The translations under genes and the position numbers were made by a program. From Gracilimonas sp017641085 (GTDB lineage: Bacteria; Bacteroidota; Rhodothermia; Balneolales; Balneolaceae), in NCBI RefSeq assembly GCF_046115515.1, contig NZ_CP175953.1: a DNA stretch of 64,000 nt; one strand, given 5' to 3'. Below the pieces are notes generated by a model, which did no database searches, was not told where the DNA came from, and was given only the letters and a program-made list of their open reading frames with translations. Positions 7,288-16,178 of the stretch are shown in pieces. Each line of letters opens with the position of its first letter. Position 1 is the stretch's first letter.

Positions 7288-9861
7288 ATGGATAAAGTGG
7301 AAATCAAATACGGCTTTTGGCCTTATGTAGTTTACCCCGGCACAATGATCATCAGTCTGGGGATGTTTTTTGTACTAATGGCCAATGGCTTTGAGTTGCT
7401 TGCCAGTACCTATATTCCACTTACCTTTGGGGCCTTATCCATTATCTTTTTTGAGCTATACACTCCCCATCAAAAAGAATGGATTTTTGATAAGCATGAT
7501 GTCATTAACGACTCACTGTTCATGCTCACCGTCCAAACTATCCTGCCTAAAATCCTCAGCTTCCTCGTTGCCATTTTCATATTACGGATGCTGGACTATT
7601 ATGAACTCCAAATTACCGGACTGTGGCCCCATCACTGGTCTATGGCATTCCAGGTGATTTTAATGGTGTTTATTGCCGATTTCTTCCGTTACTGGCTGCA
7701 TAAGTTTTCCCATGAGATTCCATTTCTCTGGAAGTTTCACGCCGTTCACCATTCACCCAAAAAACTATACTGGCTAAATGTGGGGCGATTCCATCCTGTT
7801 GAAAAAGCACTGCAGTTTCTGGGCGATGCCATGCCGTTCATTATTGTAGGAGTTTCGGAAGAGGTGCTGGCGCTTTACTTTGTTTTTTATGCGGTTAATG
7901 GCTTTTTCCAACATTGCAATATCGAACTGGAAATGGGGCCGCTTAACTATGTAATCAGCGGCCCGCAACTACATCGTTGGCATCATTCCCGAAAGATTGA
8001 AGAATCCAACACCAACTACGGAAACAACATTATTATATGGGATATTCTTTTTGGCACCTACTTTTTCCCAAAACACCGGCTTGTAGATGAACTTGGCCTG
8101 CTCAACAAAGAGTATCCATTAGATTACCTGTCCCAATTAAAAACTCCCTTCTCCGGTGAAATAGACAAAAAAGCCCTCCCCCTCCAAGGTATTTCCGGAA
8201 TGATTTTGAATACGCTTCTGAAATTTAAAATGAAGTGGATCGAGATTACCCTTTATAACCCTTTGAAAGAACTTGCCCGATCACCTGAGAAAGTTCAGAA
8301 AGAAACATTGTCCTCTATTCTTTTGGAGAATATGAATACTCTTTATGGGAAAGAGTATAATTTTGATAAAATCACCGGTTACGAAAGTTATCGAGAGAAA
8401 GTACCGGTTAGTGAATATGAAGACATCCGGGGCTTAATCGAAAAGCAGGATCTTGAGAAAACAACTTCTTTAACTGCAGAATCTCCCCTTTTTTATAACC
8501 AAACGAGTGGAACAACTGGTCAACCTAAATACCTGCCTGTTTTAAAGAGAACACTGGCATCGTTAAGGAAGACTCAACAGATATTTTCCCTGGTTCAATA
8601 CACAGCTTGTCCGGAAGCGTTTTACGGGAAGATCATAGGTTTGGTGAGTCCGGCTATAGAAGGTTATATGCCTTCCGGTAATCCTTTTGGAAGTGCCTCC
8701 GGTCATATTTATAACACCATGCCCTGGCTTGCCCGTAAGAAATACGTTATTCCTAAAGAGGTATTTCAGATTAAAGACTATGAGATAAAATATTACATAG
8801 TGTGCCGGCTGATGATTGAGGAAAAAGATGTGACGTACCTGGGTAGTGCCAACCCTTCAAGTTTTCACAAACTTCTGGATGTTATCAATCAAAATTTTAG
8901 CCACATTTATAGCGACATCGCTTCAGGAACGTGCAAATACCTCGGAGATTTAGATCCTCGAATTATCGCTGCGGTAAACAGGAGACTAAAACCGAATTCA
9001 AAAAGAGCTGAAGAATTGGCTCACTTGTTTAGCACCGGCGATCAAATTAGCTACAAAGAAATCTGGCCTTATCTGAAACTCCTGATTACCTGGACCGGGG
9101 GAAGCTGTGGAATCTCTCTGAAAAGTGTACTCCCCAAATTCCGAAATGATATCCGTGTTATTGATCTTGGATATTTATCCAGCGAACTAAGAGCAACGGT
9201 TACGATAAACCCGGCTACGAATGAAGGCGTACCTACGATCGGAGAAAACTTTTTTGAGTTTGTACACAGAGATGACTGGGAGAATGACCGCCCTGACTTT
9301 AAAATGATAGGAAGTTTAGAACAAGGAGAGCAATACTATATTTTTGTAACCACTCCCACCGGTTTATACCGGTACAATATGAACGATATCATTGAAATCT
9401 CAGGTAAGTTTGAGAATACTCCCACTTTTCGCTTTATACAAAAAGGGAAAGGAGTTACAAATATAACGGGGGAGAAATTATATGTAAGCCAGGTTATTAA
9501 TGCCGTAAAAAAAGCAGAACAAGAACTGAACCTTGATTTTCGTTTTTACCAAATGTTAGCTGATGAGAAATCGTCTTTATATGAATTATATATTGAACCC
9601 GGCGAGAGAATAATTCCTTCTATCTCAGAACTCAGCCGGGTTATTGATACCGCACTGCAAGAACAGAATATAGAATACAAAACAAAAAGGGAGAGCGATC
9701 GGCTGCAGGAGTTGAAACTACATATTCTTGTGCATGGCTGTTATGAAACCTACAAAGATTTTTATTTGAAGCAAGGACAAAGAGAGGGGCAATTTAAACC
9801 TCAAATTTTACAGTACAAGAGTAACTTTGATTTTAAAATTCAGGAGTTCGTTGCTGAATGA
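7288..9861 (+). CDS. Fusion: fatty-acid hydroxylase (sterol-desaturase family) + GH3-like acyl-adenylating amide synthetase
   Basis: An 857-aa two-enzyme fusion. Residues 1 to about 285 are a membrane di-iron hydroxylase: several hydrophobic segments and the His clusters HKFSH (138-142), HAVHH (151-155) and HRWHH (229-233), as in fatty-acid hydroxylases and sterol desaturases. From about residue 300 the protein matches GH3 acyl-acid-amido synthetases of the ANL adenylating superfamily, with the ATP-binding motif TSGTTGQPKYLP near residue 405 and the later ITGEKLY. Plant GH3 enzymes join carboxylic acids to amino acids through acyl-AMP. Hydroxylation of an acyl chain followed by amide formation is a reasonable reading (inference). 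It overlaps the next gene by 4 bases. Confidence 0.85.
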   Translation: MDKVEIKYGFWPYVVYPGTMIISLGMFFVLMANGFELLASTYIPLTFGALSIIFFELYTPHQKEWIFDKHDVINDSLFMLTVQTILPKILSFLVAIFILRMLDYYELQITGLWPHHWSMAFQVILMVFIADFFRYWLHKFSHEIPFLWKFHAVHHSPKKLYWLNVGRFHPVEKALQFLGDAMPFIIVGVSEEVLALYFVFYAVNGFFQHCNIELEMGPLNYVISGPQLHRWHHSRKIEESNTNYGNNIIIWDILFGTYFFPKHRLVDELGLLNKEYPLDYLSQLKTPFSGEIDKKALPLQGISGMILNTLLKFKMKWIEITLYNPLKELARSPEKVQKETLSSILLENMNTLYGKEYNFDKITGYESYREKVPVSEYEDIRGLIEKQDLEKTTSLTAESPLFYNQTSGTTGQPKYLPVLKRTLASLRKTQQIFSLVQYTACPEAFYGKIIGLVSPAIEGYMPSGNPFGSASGHIYNTMPWLARKKYVIPKEVFQIKDYEIKYYIVCRLMIEEKDVTYLGSANPSSFHKLLDVINQNFSHIYSDIASGTCKYLGDLDPRIIAAVNRRLKPNSKRAEELAHLFSTGDQISYKEIWPYLKLLITWTGGSCGISLKSVLPKFRNDIRVIDLGYLSSELRATVTINPATNEGVPTIGENFFEFVHRDDWENDRPDFKMIGSLEQGEQYYIFVTTPTGLYRYNMNDIIEISGKFENTPTFRFIQKGKGVTNITGEKLYVSQVINAVKKAEQELNLDFRFYQMLADEKSSLYELYIEPGERIIPSISELSRVIDTALQEQNIEYKTKRESDRLQELKLHILVHGCYETYKDFYLKQGQREGQFKPQILQYKSNFDFKIQEFVAE

Positions 9862-10973
9862 ACATAGATAAGCTCATAATCAAACCCCTTGAGATCCCTT
9901 TCAATTCAAGCTTTGAACATAGTTCGGCCAAACGTAAAAAAACGCAGGCTGTTTTAGTCGCTGCCAGGACTGAAAAAGGAAACACGGGGCTTGGGGAAGG
10001 TTGCCCCCGGGTATATGTAACAGGGGAAACAGTATTTACATGCATCGATTTCTTTAATAAACATGCTCCTGAAATTAAACGCCATATCCATTCTATATCT
10101 GACCTGAAACATTGGGTTTTCCAAAATAAAACCCTCATCGATAAAAACCCTTCGGCGTGGTGTGCCATTGAACTTTCCATCCTTGATGCGTTATCAAAAG
10201 ACCAGAAAACATCGGTAGAAGCCACGGTTGAAGTACCTGAATTACAACCTGCTTTTCAGTACAGTGCTGTGATTGGGATGAGCAATGAAGCGGTAGCAAG
10301 GAAAAGGATTGAAAAGTTTAATGCACTTGGCTTTAAAGATTTTAAAGTAAAGATATCCGGAAATCTGACTAAGGATAATTCCATACTACAAACTGTCAAA
10401 GAAATTATCCCAACGGCAACCATCCGATTAGATGCCAATAACCTGTGGAATATCCCGGAACAAGCAGTGAAGTACCTTAACGGACTTACCGTGACTCCCT
10501 CAGCTATAGAAGAGCCTCTTGAAGCAGAGGACTTTGAAGGTCACAGAAAGTTTATTGAACAATCCGGAATTCCCGTAATCCTGGATGAATCTATTTACCT
10601 GGAAGAGCATTTAGAATCCATTCTGAGTTTTTCAGAAAACTTCATCATTAACCTGAGGGTATCAAAAATGGGAAGTATTCTAAGATCTTTGAAAATGGCT
10701 GAAATGGCTGCCAGTGCCGATATCCCTTTAGTCATTGGCTCACAAGTTGGTGAGACCAGTATCTTAACCCGAGCCGCCCTAACCATTTCAAGTACATACT
10801 CTGACCGGGTCAGAGCTATGGAAGGAGCTTATGGGACTTTACTTTTAGACAGAGATGTAACGGACAAGTCCCTCATGTTTGGCAAAAATGGAGTAATAAA
10901 TACCCTTGAGAGCCTTGATTATAAAAAGTTTGGTTTCGGCCTTGTTTATAGAAAAGAGTTCACGGATATATAA
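9858..10973 (+). CDS. Enolase-superfamily protein (dipeptide epimerase / muconate-cycloisomerase subgroup)
   Basis: A 371-aa enzyme of the mandelate racemase/muconate lactonizing enzyme fold. The visible catalytic set is the KxK pair FKVK (Lys163, Lys165), metal ligands Asp192 (RLDANN), Glu218 (IEEP) and Asp243 (LDES), and the opposite-face Lys270 (RVSKMG). This pattern fits the subgroup of Ala-Glu/dipeptide epimerases and o-succinylbenzoate synthases. Menaquinone neighbours are absent, so OSBS is less likely. The GH3-type amide synthetase immediately upstream (4-base ATGA overlap) would supply an N-acyl amino acid or dipeptide-like substrate for epimerisation (inference). It ends the operon, convergent with the next gene; no clear terminator hairpin is seen. 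Confidence 0.82.
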   Translation: MNIDKLIIKPLEIPFNSSFEHSSAKRKKTQAVLVAARTEKGNTGLGEGCPRVYVTGETVFTCIDFFNKHAPEIKRHIHSISDLKHWVFQNKTLIDKNPSAWCAIELSILDALSKDQKTSVEATVEVPELQPAFQYSAVIGMSNEAVARKRIEKFNALGFKDFKVKISGNLTKDNSILQTVKEIIPTATIRLDANNLWNIPEQAVKYLNGLTVTPSAIEEPLEAEDFEGHRKFIEQSGIPVILDESIYLEEHLESILSFSENFIINLRVSKMGSILRSLKMAEMAASADIPLVIGSQVGETSILTRAALTISSTYSDRVRAMEGAYGTLLLDRDVTDKSLMFGKNGVINTLESLDYKKFGFGLVYRKEFTDI

Positions 10974-10991
10974 TCGCTTATTGCGGCTGGT

Positions 10992-13262
10992 TTAATTCCC
11001 CATTACTCTACGGATCTTAACCTGTACCCTCGGGTCCATCTCCTCTTTTCTTCGGTCTTTAAGTACGTCAACCGTTTTCTTGGCAGACAGATACTGCACG
11101 GCATCCAGTGCCTGGTAACGAATTCTGGGGTCCCGGTCCGCCATGAGCATTTCTATGGTTTGATTCCAGTATTCCTGGTTTTTCTCATAGGTTAGCAGAA
11201 TATTGAGTGCCTGTTTTTTGATGGAATACGGATAATCTCCCAGTGCCATCCGGTCAGCAATGGATATAGATTCTCGTGTGGTATCTGTTTGAACAGCAAC
11301 CTTCAGAACGTTAATGGCTTTGTCGGCATCACCACTTCTCTCCAATCGCTCTGTTAATGATATCAGGTTATCGGCTTCGGCCAATTTTCCATAAGTATTC
11401 AACGCCGTGGCAAATACAGTGTCTATTTCAGCCCTGATAAGTGTGTTTCTGACAGCGTATCTGACCTGTTCGTTTTCGGGATAATCAGCAAGCGCCCTTA
11501 TGGCCGACAGCCTTATCGCCAAATTATCAGAATTCAATTGCTCCAGGAAGTTTTGCTCGGTCCCGGATGCGCCCTGTGTTATTTCCCCTAAGGTGGCCAG
11601 CATGGCCGCACGAACTTCCGGTTCTCCCTCAGCTTCCAGAACATCCTGCAGGGCCAGCTGTAAATCCGGGTTATCGGTATAATTTCTGAGCTGGCGAGCC
11701 GCTTCTATCTTTTCATCGGGATTGGAACTTCGAAGCTGACGAATCAAAAACATAAAGGGCTTTTGCTCCTTCAGAGTAAGGTCAAAATCGGTTTTAGGTT
11801 TCAGAGTCACATATTCGACACCCGAGATCAGCTCTACTGAAACAGAATCGGACGCACCTGTAAAGGTGATTTCTGACCGTGTGGTATCCATAAAACCATA
11901 CTGAACCAGTTCCAGTCCGGCAAGGGTACCCACCGGCTCCGATTCTGCCTGAAAATGTAAAGTGAGCGAAGGCTCTAGTTCATCGTACCGATAGTCCACT
12001 TGATAGGTATATCCTTTCTGAGCTTCCTCATCTTTATTCATAAGCGGTTCTGGCAATGCTTTCCAGTAAATCCCGGTTTGGTCGTACCAGAAGTCGGCGT
12101 ATTCACTCCAACCGCTTACCTCCTGCATTTGCTGAATCAGTTCCGGCAATGATTCCCTGATGGTTTGTTTGAGAAATTCATCCTGCATATTTCCAATTCC
12201 CTGTACCCATTCATTCCAGCCTTGGATCGACTGCAGGTTATCCGGGTTCAACAGAGGTACGCTTTCATCGCTTTCAGTGACCAGAGCTTTCAAAAACTCA
12301 TAGCGTGAATCGGGTGCATCAAGGTAGCGGTGGAAATTTCCCAGCCACTGTTCTGCGATCCCTCTCTTCAATTGGGAGGACAGACTTCCAAGGTTCTGGT
12401 ATAAATAAATGACTCCGGCTCCTGACTGAATTTCTTCCCAGTGATTATCAGGCAGCACAACAATGTGAAGAGCCGAATACGGAAACTCGTAGGAGAACGT
12501 GTTCTCATATTTCTTCAGGCTTTCAACAGCAATAGATAACAATCCCGACCGAACTCCTTCAAGTAATGCATTTTCGGAGGCATGTATAGAGACTTCTTTC
12601 ACCCCTGAACGAGCACTTTCTGTTTGGAAACTTCCAACCGAAAAGGTAATTCCAGATACCGGAACCGCAGTTTCTGAACTCCATTCAACCCGCTTCTCTT
12701 CGGTAGAAACAACTTCATCACCTACTTTATTTCCATTAAATACAACCTGAAGATCTGCCGGAATCGTGAAACTTGCATTGACCACTGACTCCACCTCGGG
12801 GTGATCCGGGATCGGAATCCAATGGTGGCGGGAACGTGGATTTAAAGAGGTCCACAGGTTCCCATAAACATCGGTATTAATTCCATAAGGAGAAGAACTC
12901 TCCCAGGTTACCAAAAAAGAGGTGCGTTGGTCTGCATTCAGGGTATCCTGCAACTGAATGATCAGCGAATCTGAACTCACCCTAAAATCAAGTGACTGAC
13001 CGTTGTTCGAAACTTCCTTAACATCAAGATTGGATGTATTGAAAACAACTCGTGTAAGATCGGGCTGCCTGGAACTGATACGGTAGGTGCCTGTTGCTTT
13101 AATAAGTGCAGATGACGGTTCCACTGTTACTTCCAAATCGATGCTGTTCAGCAAAAAAGGCAATTCGGGGTAAGCCTTATAGTCCCAGTTTACCGACGAC
13201 TGACCGAAAAGTGTGGCTACAAAAAGAAATGTAAAAAGCGTTGTAAATAGACCTTTTTTCAT
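10992..13262 (-). CDS. Secreted M1-aminopeptidase-like protein without a zinc site, with HEAT repeats
   Basis: A 756-aa secreted protein with a signal peptide (KKGLFTTLFTFLFVATLFGQ). Residues about 30-230 resemble the beta domain of M1 aminopeptidases. At the position of the zinc motif HEIAHQWFGN the sequence reads RGIAEQWLGN (about residues 300-310), so both His ligands are gone, and the GAMEN-like loop is altered to SGAGVIYLY. Residues about 510-750 are HEAT-type helical repeats (DEKIEAARQLRNY, DPRIRYQALDAV). This looks like a pseudoenzyme with a scaffold or binding role. The ATG overlaps the stop of the upstream phosphatase gene by one base (TAATG), indicating coupling. Confidence 0.75.
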   Translation of the reverse strand: MKKGLFTTLFTFLFVATLFGQSSVNWDYKAYPELPFLLNSIDLEVTVEPSSALIKATGTYRISSRQPDLTRVVFNTSNLDVKEVSNNGQSLDFRVSSDSLIIQLQDTLNADQRTSFLVTWESSSPYGINTDVYGNLWTSLNPRSRHHWIPIPDHPEVESVVNASFTIPADLQVVFNGNKVGDEVVSTEEKRVEWSSETAVPVSGITFSVGSFQTESARSGVKEVSIHASENALLEGVRSGLLSIAVESLKKYENTFSYEFPYSALHIVVLPDNHWEEIQSGAGVIYLYQNLGSLSSQLKRGIAEQWLGNFHRYLDAPDSRYEFLKALVTESDESVPLLNPDNLQSIQGWNEWVQGIGNMQDEFLKQTIRESLPELIQQMQEVSGWSEYADFWYDQTGIYWKALPEPLMNKDEEAQKGYTYQVDYRYDELEPSLTLHFQAESEPVGTLAGLELVQYGFMDTTRSEITFTGASDSVSVELISGVEYVTLKPKTDFDLTLKEQKPFMFLIRQLRSSNPDEKIEAARQLRNYTDNPDLQLALQDVLEAEGEPEVRAAMLATLGEITQGASGTEQNFLEQLNSDNLAIRLSAIRALADYPENEQVRYAVRNTLIRAEIDTVFATALNTYGKLAEADNLISLTERLERSGDADKAINVLKVAVQTDTTRESISIADRMALGDYPYSIKKQALNILLTYEKNQEYWNQTIEMLMADRDPRIRYQALDAVQYLSAKKTVDVLKDRRKEEMDPRVQVKIRRVMGN

Positions 13263-14032
13263 TAGTTGGTGTGTGCTTCAAATATTTTCATTACTTCAGG
13301 GAAGAGGGCCTTGTTGGTGGAGAATCCGTTTCCTGAAAATATGGTTTCATTGCCTTCAATATCACTAAAAATGCCACCGGCCTCTTGCATCACCGGAAGT
13401 AACGCAGCGGCATCCCAAATATTAAGTTCAGGGTCGTACATCAGGTCGGCCCGGCCGGTAGCCACCATCATGTGGCCGTAAGCATCTCCCCATGTTCTGT
13501 GTAGTTTGGTTTTGGTCATGAGTTCCTCAAAAATTTCCTGCTGCCCCATTTCCTTAAACCTGAAAATTTCGGTTACCAACAAGGTCGCATCTTCCAGTCT
13601 GTCGGTTTTGCGTACCTGACAAGGTTCTCCATTCAGAGTGGCTCCCTCTCCAATAGCTGCGGCACAAAGTTCCTCCAAAGCCGGAGCGTAAATGATGCCC
13701 ACCTGTGGTTCATCATCCACTAAAACCCCAATCAGTGTAGTGTAAAATGGAATGCCATGAATAAAGGACTTTGTTCCATCTATTGGATCCAGTACCCACT
13801 TAATGTTACTATCTTCGTTGGTTTTGCCGTATTCTTCACCAATGATGCCATGGTCAGGAAATCGTTTCAGGATTTCCTCCCGCATTATCTGTTCTGTTTC
13901 ACGATCAGCTATGGTAACGGGAGAGTCATCATCTTTGCTAATGACTTCCACATTCTTTTTAAAATATTTTAAGGTATGATGTCCGCCAATTTTAGCAATT
14001 TCGGTTGCTGCTTGTAATAAATCTTGTATCAT
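13262..14032 (-). CDS. Inositol-monophosphatase-family phosphatase (HisN/SuhB-like)
   Basis: A 256-aa Mg-dependent phosphomonoesterase. The family metal-binding sites are all visible: GIIGEEYG (about residues 64-71), WVLDPIDGTKSFIHG (about 80-94) and the C-terminal NIWDAAALLPVMQEAGG (about 204-220). Members dephosphorylate inositol-1-phosphate, histidinol-phosphate or 3'-phosphoadenosine phosphate. The sequence after the DPIDGT box (SFIHGIPFYTTLIGVL) is closest in style to HisN-type histidinol phosphatases, but this cannot be settled by eye. The gene is first in a two-gene unit, translationally coupled to the M1-like pseudoenzyme, and divergent from a YceI-like gene. Confidence 0.88.
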   Translation of the reverse strand: MIQDLLQAATEIAKIGGHHTLKYFKKNVEVISKDDDSPVTIADRETEQIMREEILKRFPDHGIIGEEYGKTNEDSNIKWVLDPIDGTKSFIHGIPFYTTLIGVLVDDEPQVGIIYAPALEELCAAAIGEGATLNGEPCQVRKTDRLEDATLLVTEIFRFKEMGQQEIFEELMTKTKLHRTWGDAYGHMMVATGRADLMYDPELNIWDAAALLPVMQEAGGIFSDIEGNETIFSGNGFSTNKALFPEVMKIFEAHTN

Positions 14033-14086
14033 TGAATCCGTTAATTCTTCAAACTTTTAACTAATCATCTGCTTGCTGCCAAAATT

Positions 14087-14686
14087 ATGAGTATGAGAAA
14101 GGTTCTTCAAACAATTTTGATTCCGGCTTTGTGTTTGCTTCCCGCCTTGTCGTTTGCACAAAACGGTAAAGTACGGCTCAGCAATGAGAGTAAGTTAAGC
14201 ATTAATGGAAAATCAAATGTGAATGATTTCAGATGTGAATCGGAGCACGAACTGCAGCAGGATTCCCTGGATTTTGATTATCACTTTTCAGCAGACACCA
14301 TTACTGTGGATGGGGTTTCCCTGTTTCTGGAAATCAGCGAGTTTGATTGCGGGAAAAAAGCCATTAACCGAGATTTTCGAAGTACTTTAAAGTACAAGGA
14401 ACATCCCTTCATACAAATTACGCTGAATGAATTGATTCTTGAGAATGAAGAGAATCCGATTCCAAAAACAGCCCATGTAACCATAACCATTGCCGGGGTT
14501 GAACGAAATTACGAAGTGCCCCTAAATGCTTTCTCCAGTACCGAAGAAGGAGCGTTGGTTGGAGGGAATAAAACGCTTTACATGACCGATTTCGGCCTCA
14601 CCCCTCCCTCTCCTCTCTTTGGACTCGTTCAGGTAAGCGATGAACTGGATATTGTGTTTGATTTGGTAGTTCGGTTTGAGCCCTGA
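14087..14686 (+). CDS. YceI-like secreted protein
   Basis: A 199-aa protein with a clear signal peptide ending SFAQ (about residue 25). The mature part has the YceI-type lipocalin-like beta-barrel pattern: SKLSINGKSNVNDF, then RDFRSTLKYKEHPFIQITL, then VTITIAGVERNYEVPL and a final DFGLTPPSPLFGLVQVSDEL. YceI proteins bind isoprenoid lipids in the periplasm. The DFG...PP...FG...V...DEL ending is shared with the second YceI-like gene about 2 kb away, and the two flank a porin gene. It is divergent from the phosphatase gene; ATG codons at 14087 and 14093 are both possible starts. Confidence 0.75.
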   Translation: MSMRKVLQTILIPALCLLPALSFAQNGKVRLSNESKLSINGKSNVNDFRCESEHELQQDSLDFDYHFSADTITVDGVSLFLEISEFDCGKKAINRDFRSTLKYKEHPFIQITLNELILENEENPIPKTAHVTITIAGVERNYEVPLNAFSSTEEGALVGGNKTLYMTDFGLTPPSPLFGLVQVSDELDIVFDLVVRFEP

Positions 14687-14721
14687 TATTTACACTGTCT
14701 CTGAGCTTTAGAAATTCTCTT

Positions 14722-14760
14722 CAAAAAAAACCGCCGGCTGAATTGTTCCAACCTGCGGTT
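14722..14760 (-). terminator. Second leftward terminator beyond the porin gene
   Basis: AACCGCCGG and CCTGCGGTT form a stem that, read on the reverse strand, is followed by eight T. It lies beyond the first leftward terminator and just past the stop of the opposing YceI gene, so it may stop residual read-through. Confidence 0.6.
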
Positions 14761-14783
14761 AATTTCAAGAATCTTTGTGATAT

Positions 14784-14816
14784 AAAAAAAGGGCGAGCCT
14801 TTCACAGCCCGCCCCT
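14784..14816 (-). terminator. Rho-independent terminator of the porin gene
   Basis: Read leftward, a GGGCG...CGCCC stem with further inner pairing is followed by seven T. It lies 20 bases after the porin stop codon. Confidence 0.75.
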
Positions 14817-14835
14817 TTCCTATGAGGTCGGTATA

Positions 14836-16125
14836 TCAGAAGCTTACCACAGCTTCTAACATGATTCCGCTAAATTCTGCACCGGCATAGTCGCCAGAGA
14901 AACCGTCATAAGTTTGTGTTACATACTCAAGTTTGGTAAGTACGTTTTCAGTCATGAACCAGCCACCACCAATGTTGATTCGAGAGATGTCAATTTCATC
15001 GCCGTTTGGTTCTTCACCGGATACAGTGTTGTATCGGCCACCTACGTAGAAGTTTTCATCCATTCCGAATCTGTACAGAAGTTCTGCACCAATTTGTGTG
15101 TATGAACGAGTGTCTTCGCCGTTATCGATTGCACCGGATGTATTTTCAAATACACCGTAGAACTCAACACCCTGGAACTTCACAAATGGGTTGATCATAA
15201 TAGCTGTCATTTCGCCGGCAATTGGACCACCAGGTGCACGGCTAGAAACCGCAAATGAAGGTGCGAAACGGCCTGATCGGAAGTTGCCCGGCTCAATTAC
15301 GTTGTAGTAACGGCTACCGGCACGGTCACCAGAATACAGGTAGATAGAAGCATTCTGAGAGACTCGGAACATGGAACCGGTTAAACGAACTCTCAAGTCG
15401 TCGTTAACCTGGCTGTCATATCCTAATTTTGCCAAGAAAGAAGGCTTAGTTTTAACAGCACCTTCTACAGTACTTTGGTTCAGTTTACCATTGGTTAAAC
15501 CAATCATTCCAAAGAGGTTACCGGTGTAGTAGTAAACTTCAGCACCAACTTCAGTGGTGAAAGAATCCATAATGTAGTTTCCTACAAATGGGTTGAGGAT
15601 TGCAGAACCGTTATCACTGCGACGGAAGTGGTTGTCACCATAGTTGTTTTCCATGTGACCTACTTTGATTCGGATATTGTCGCTAAGACTTGAAAGGAAT
15701 CCTTCCTCGATGAAGTCAAAACTATCAATCTGCAGATATCCACCTTTCACATATGTTTCAGTGTGGTTTTGAGATGATAGGTAAGTACGAAGGTGCATTC
15801 TCATACCGGGAGCAAGAGCAACATCCAGATCCAGGTTAGAAGTAGCAAGGTTGAAGTTATTCTCTAAGTCTGCAAGACTACCTGCATCGTTATCATGGCT
15901 TATGCCTTGAAACTGAAGTGCGTTAGAGCCACCGATTCGTACATAAACACCGTCGAAGGATTTATCTGTTGTGAATGGTGCTTCAAATACATTCAGGCCT
16001 GCTTTTGTAGCCGGTACAAAGTATTGAATGTTGTTGCGTTCCTGAGCTGATAAGTTCGTTGCCGAAAAGAAGGCGAGAACAAAAGCTGTAAGTACGGTTG
16101 TGAAATATTTTACGTTAGATTTCAT
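14836..16125 (-). CDS. Outer-membrane porin
   Basis: A 429-aa outer-membrane beta-barrel. A signal peptide of about 27 residues ends in NLSAQ. The mature protein shows amphipathic strands with alternating aromatics, a strand pair around IRIKVGHMENNYGDNHFRR, and a terminal strand ending in Phe (GIMLEAVVSF), the usual BAM recognition feature. The style matches phosphate-selective-porin-like or DUF-type porins of Bacteroidota, without enough detail to name a substrate. It has its own pair of downstream terminators and an untranslated leader of short GTTA repeats upstream. It lies between two YceI-like genes; the next gene to the right starts on the same strand. Confidence 0.78.
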   Translation of the reverse strand: MKSNVKYFTTVLTAFVLAFFSATNLSAQERNNIQYFVPATKAGLNVFEAPFTTDKSFDGVYVRIGGSNALQFQGISHDNDAGSLADLENNFNLATSNLDLDVALAPGMRMHLRTYLSSQNHTETYVKGGYLQIDSFDFIEEGFLSSLSDNIRIKVGHMENNYGDNHFRRSDNGSAILNPFVGNYIMDSFTTEVGAEVYYYTGNLFGMIGLTNGKLNQSTVEGAVKTKPSFLAKLGYDSQVNDDLRVRLTGSMFRVSQNASIYLYSGDRAGSRYYNVIEPGNFRSGRFAPSFAVSSRAPGGPIAGEMTAIMINPFVKFQGVEFYGVFENTSGAIDNGEDTRSYTQIGAELLYRFGMDENFYVGGRYNTVSGEEPNGDEIDISRINIGGGWFMTENVLTKLEYVTQTYDGFSGDYAGAEFSGIMLEAVVSF

Positions 16126-16178
16126 GACCTTAGGATTTAGTGTTGTTGGTTAGTTAGTTAGTTGTTGTTTATTGAAAT

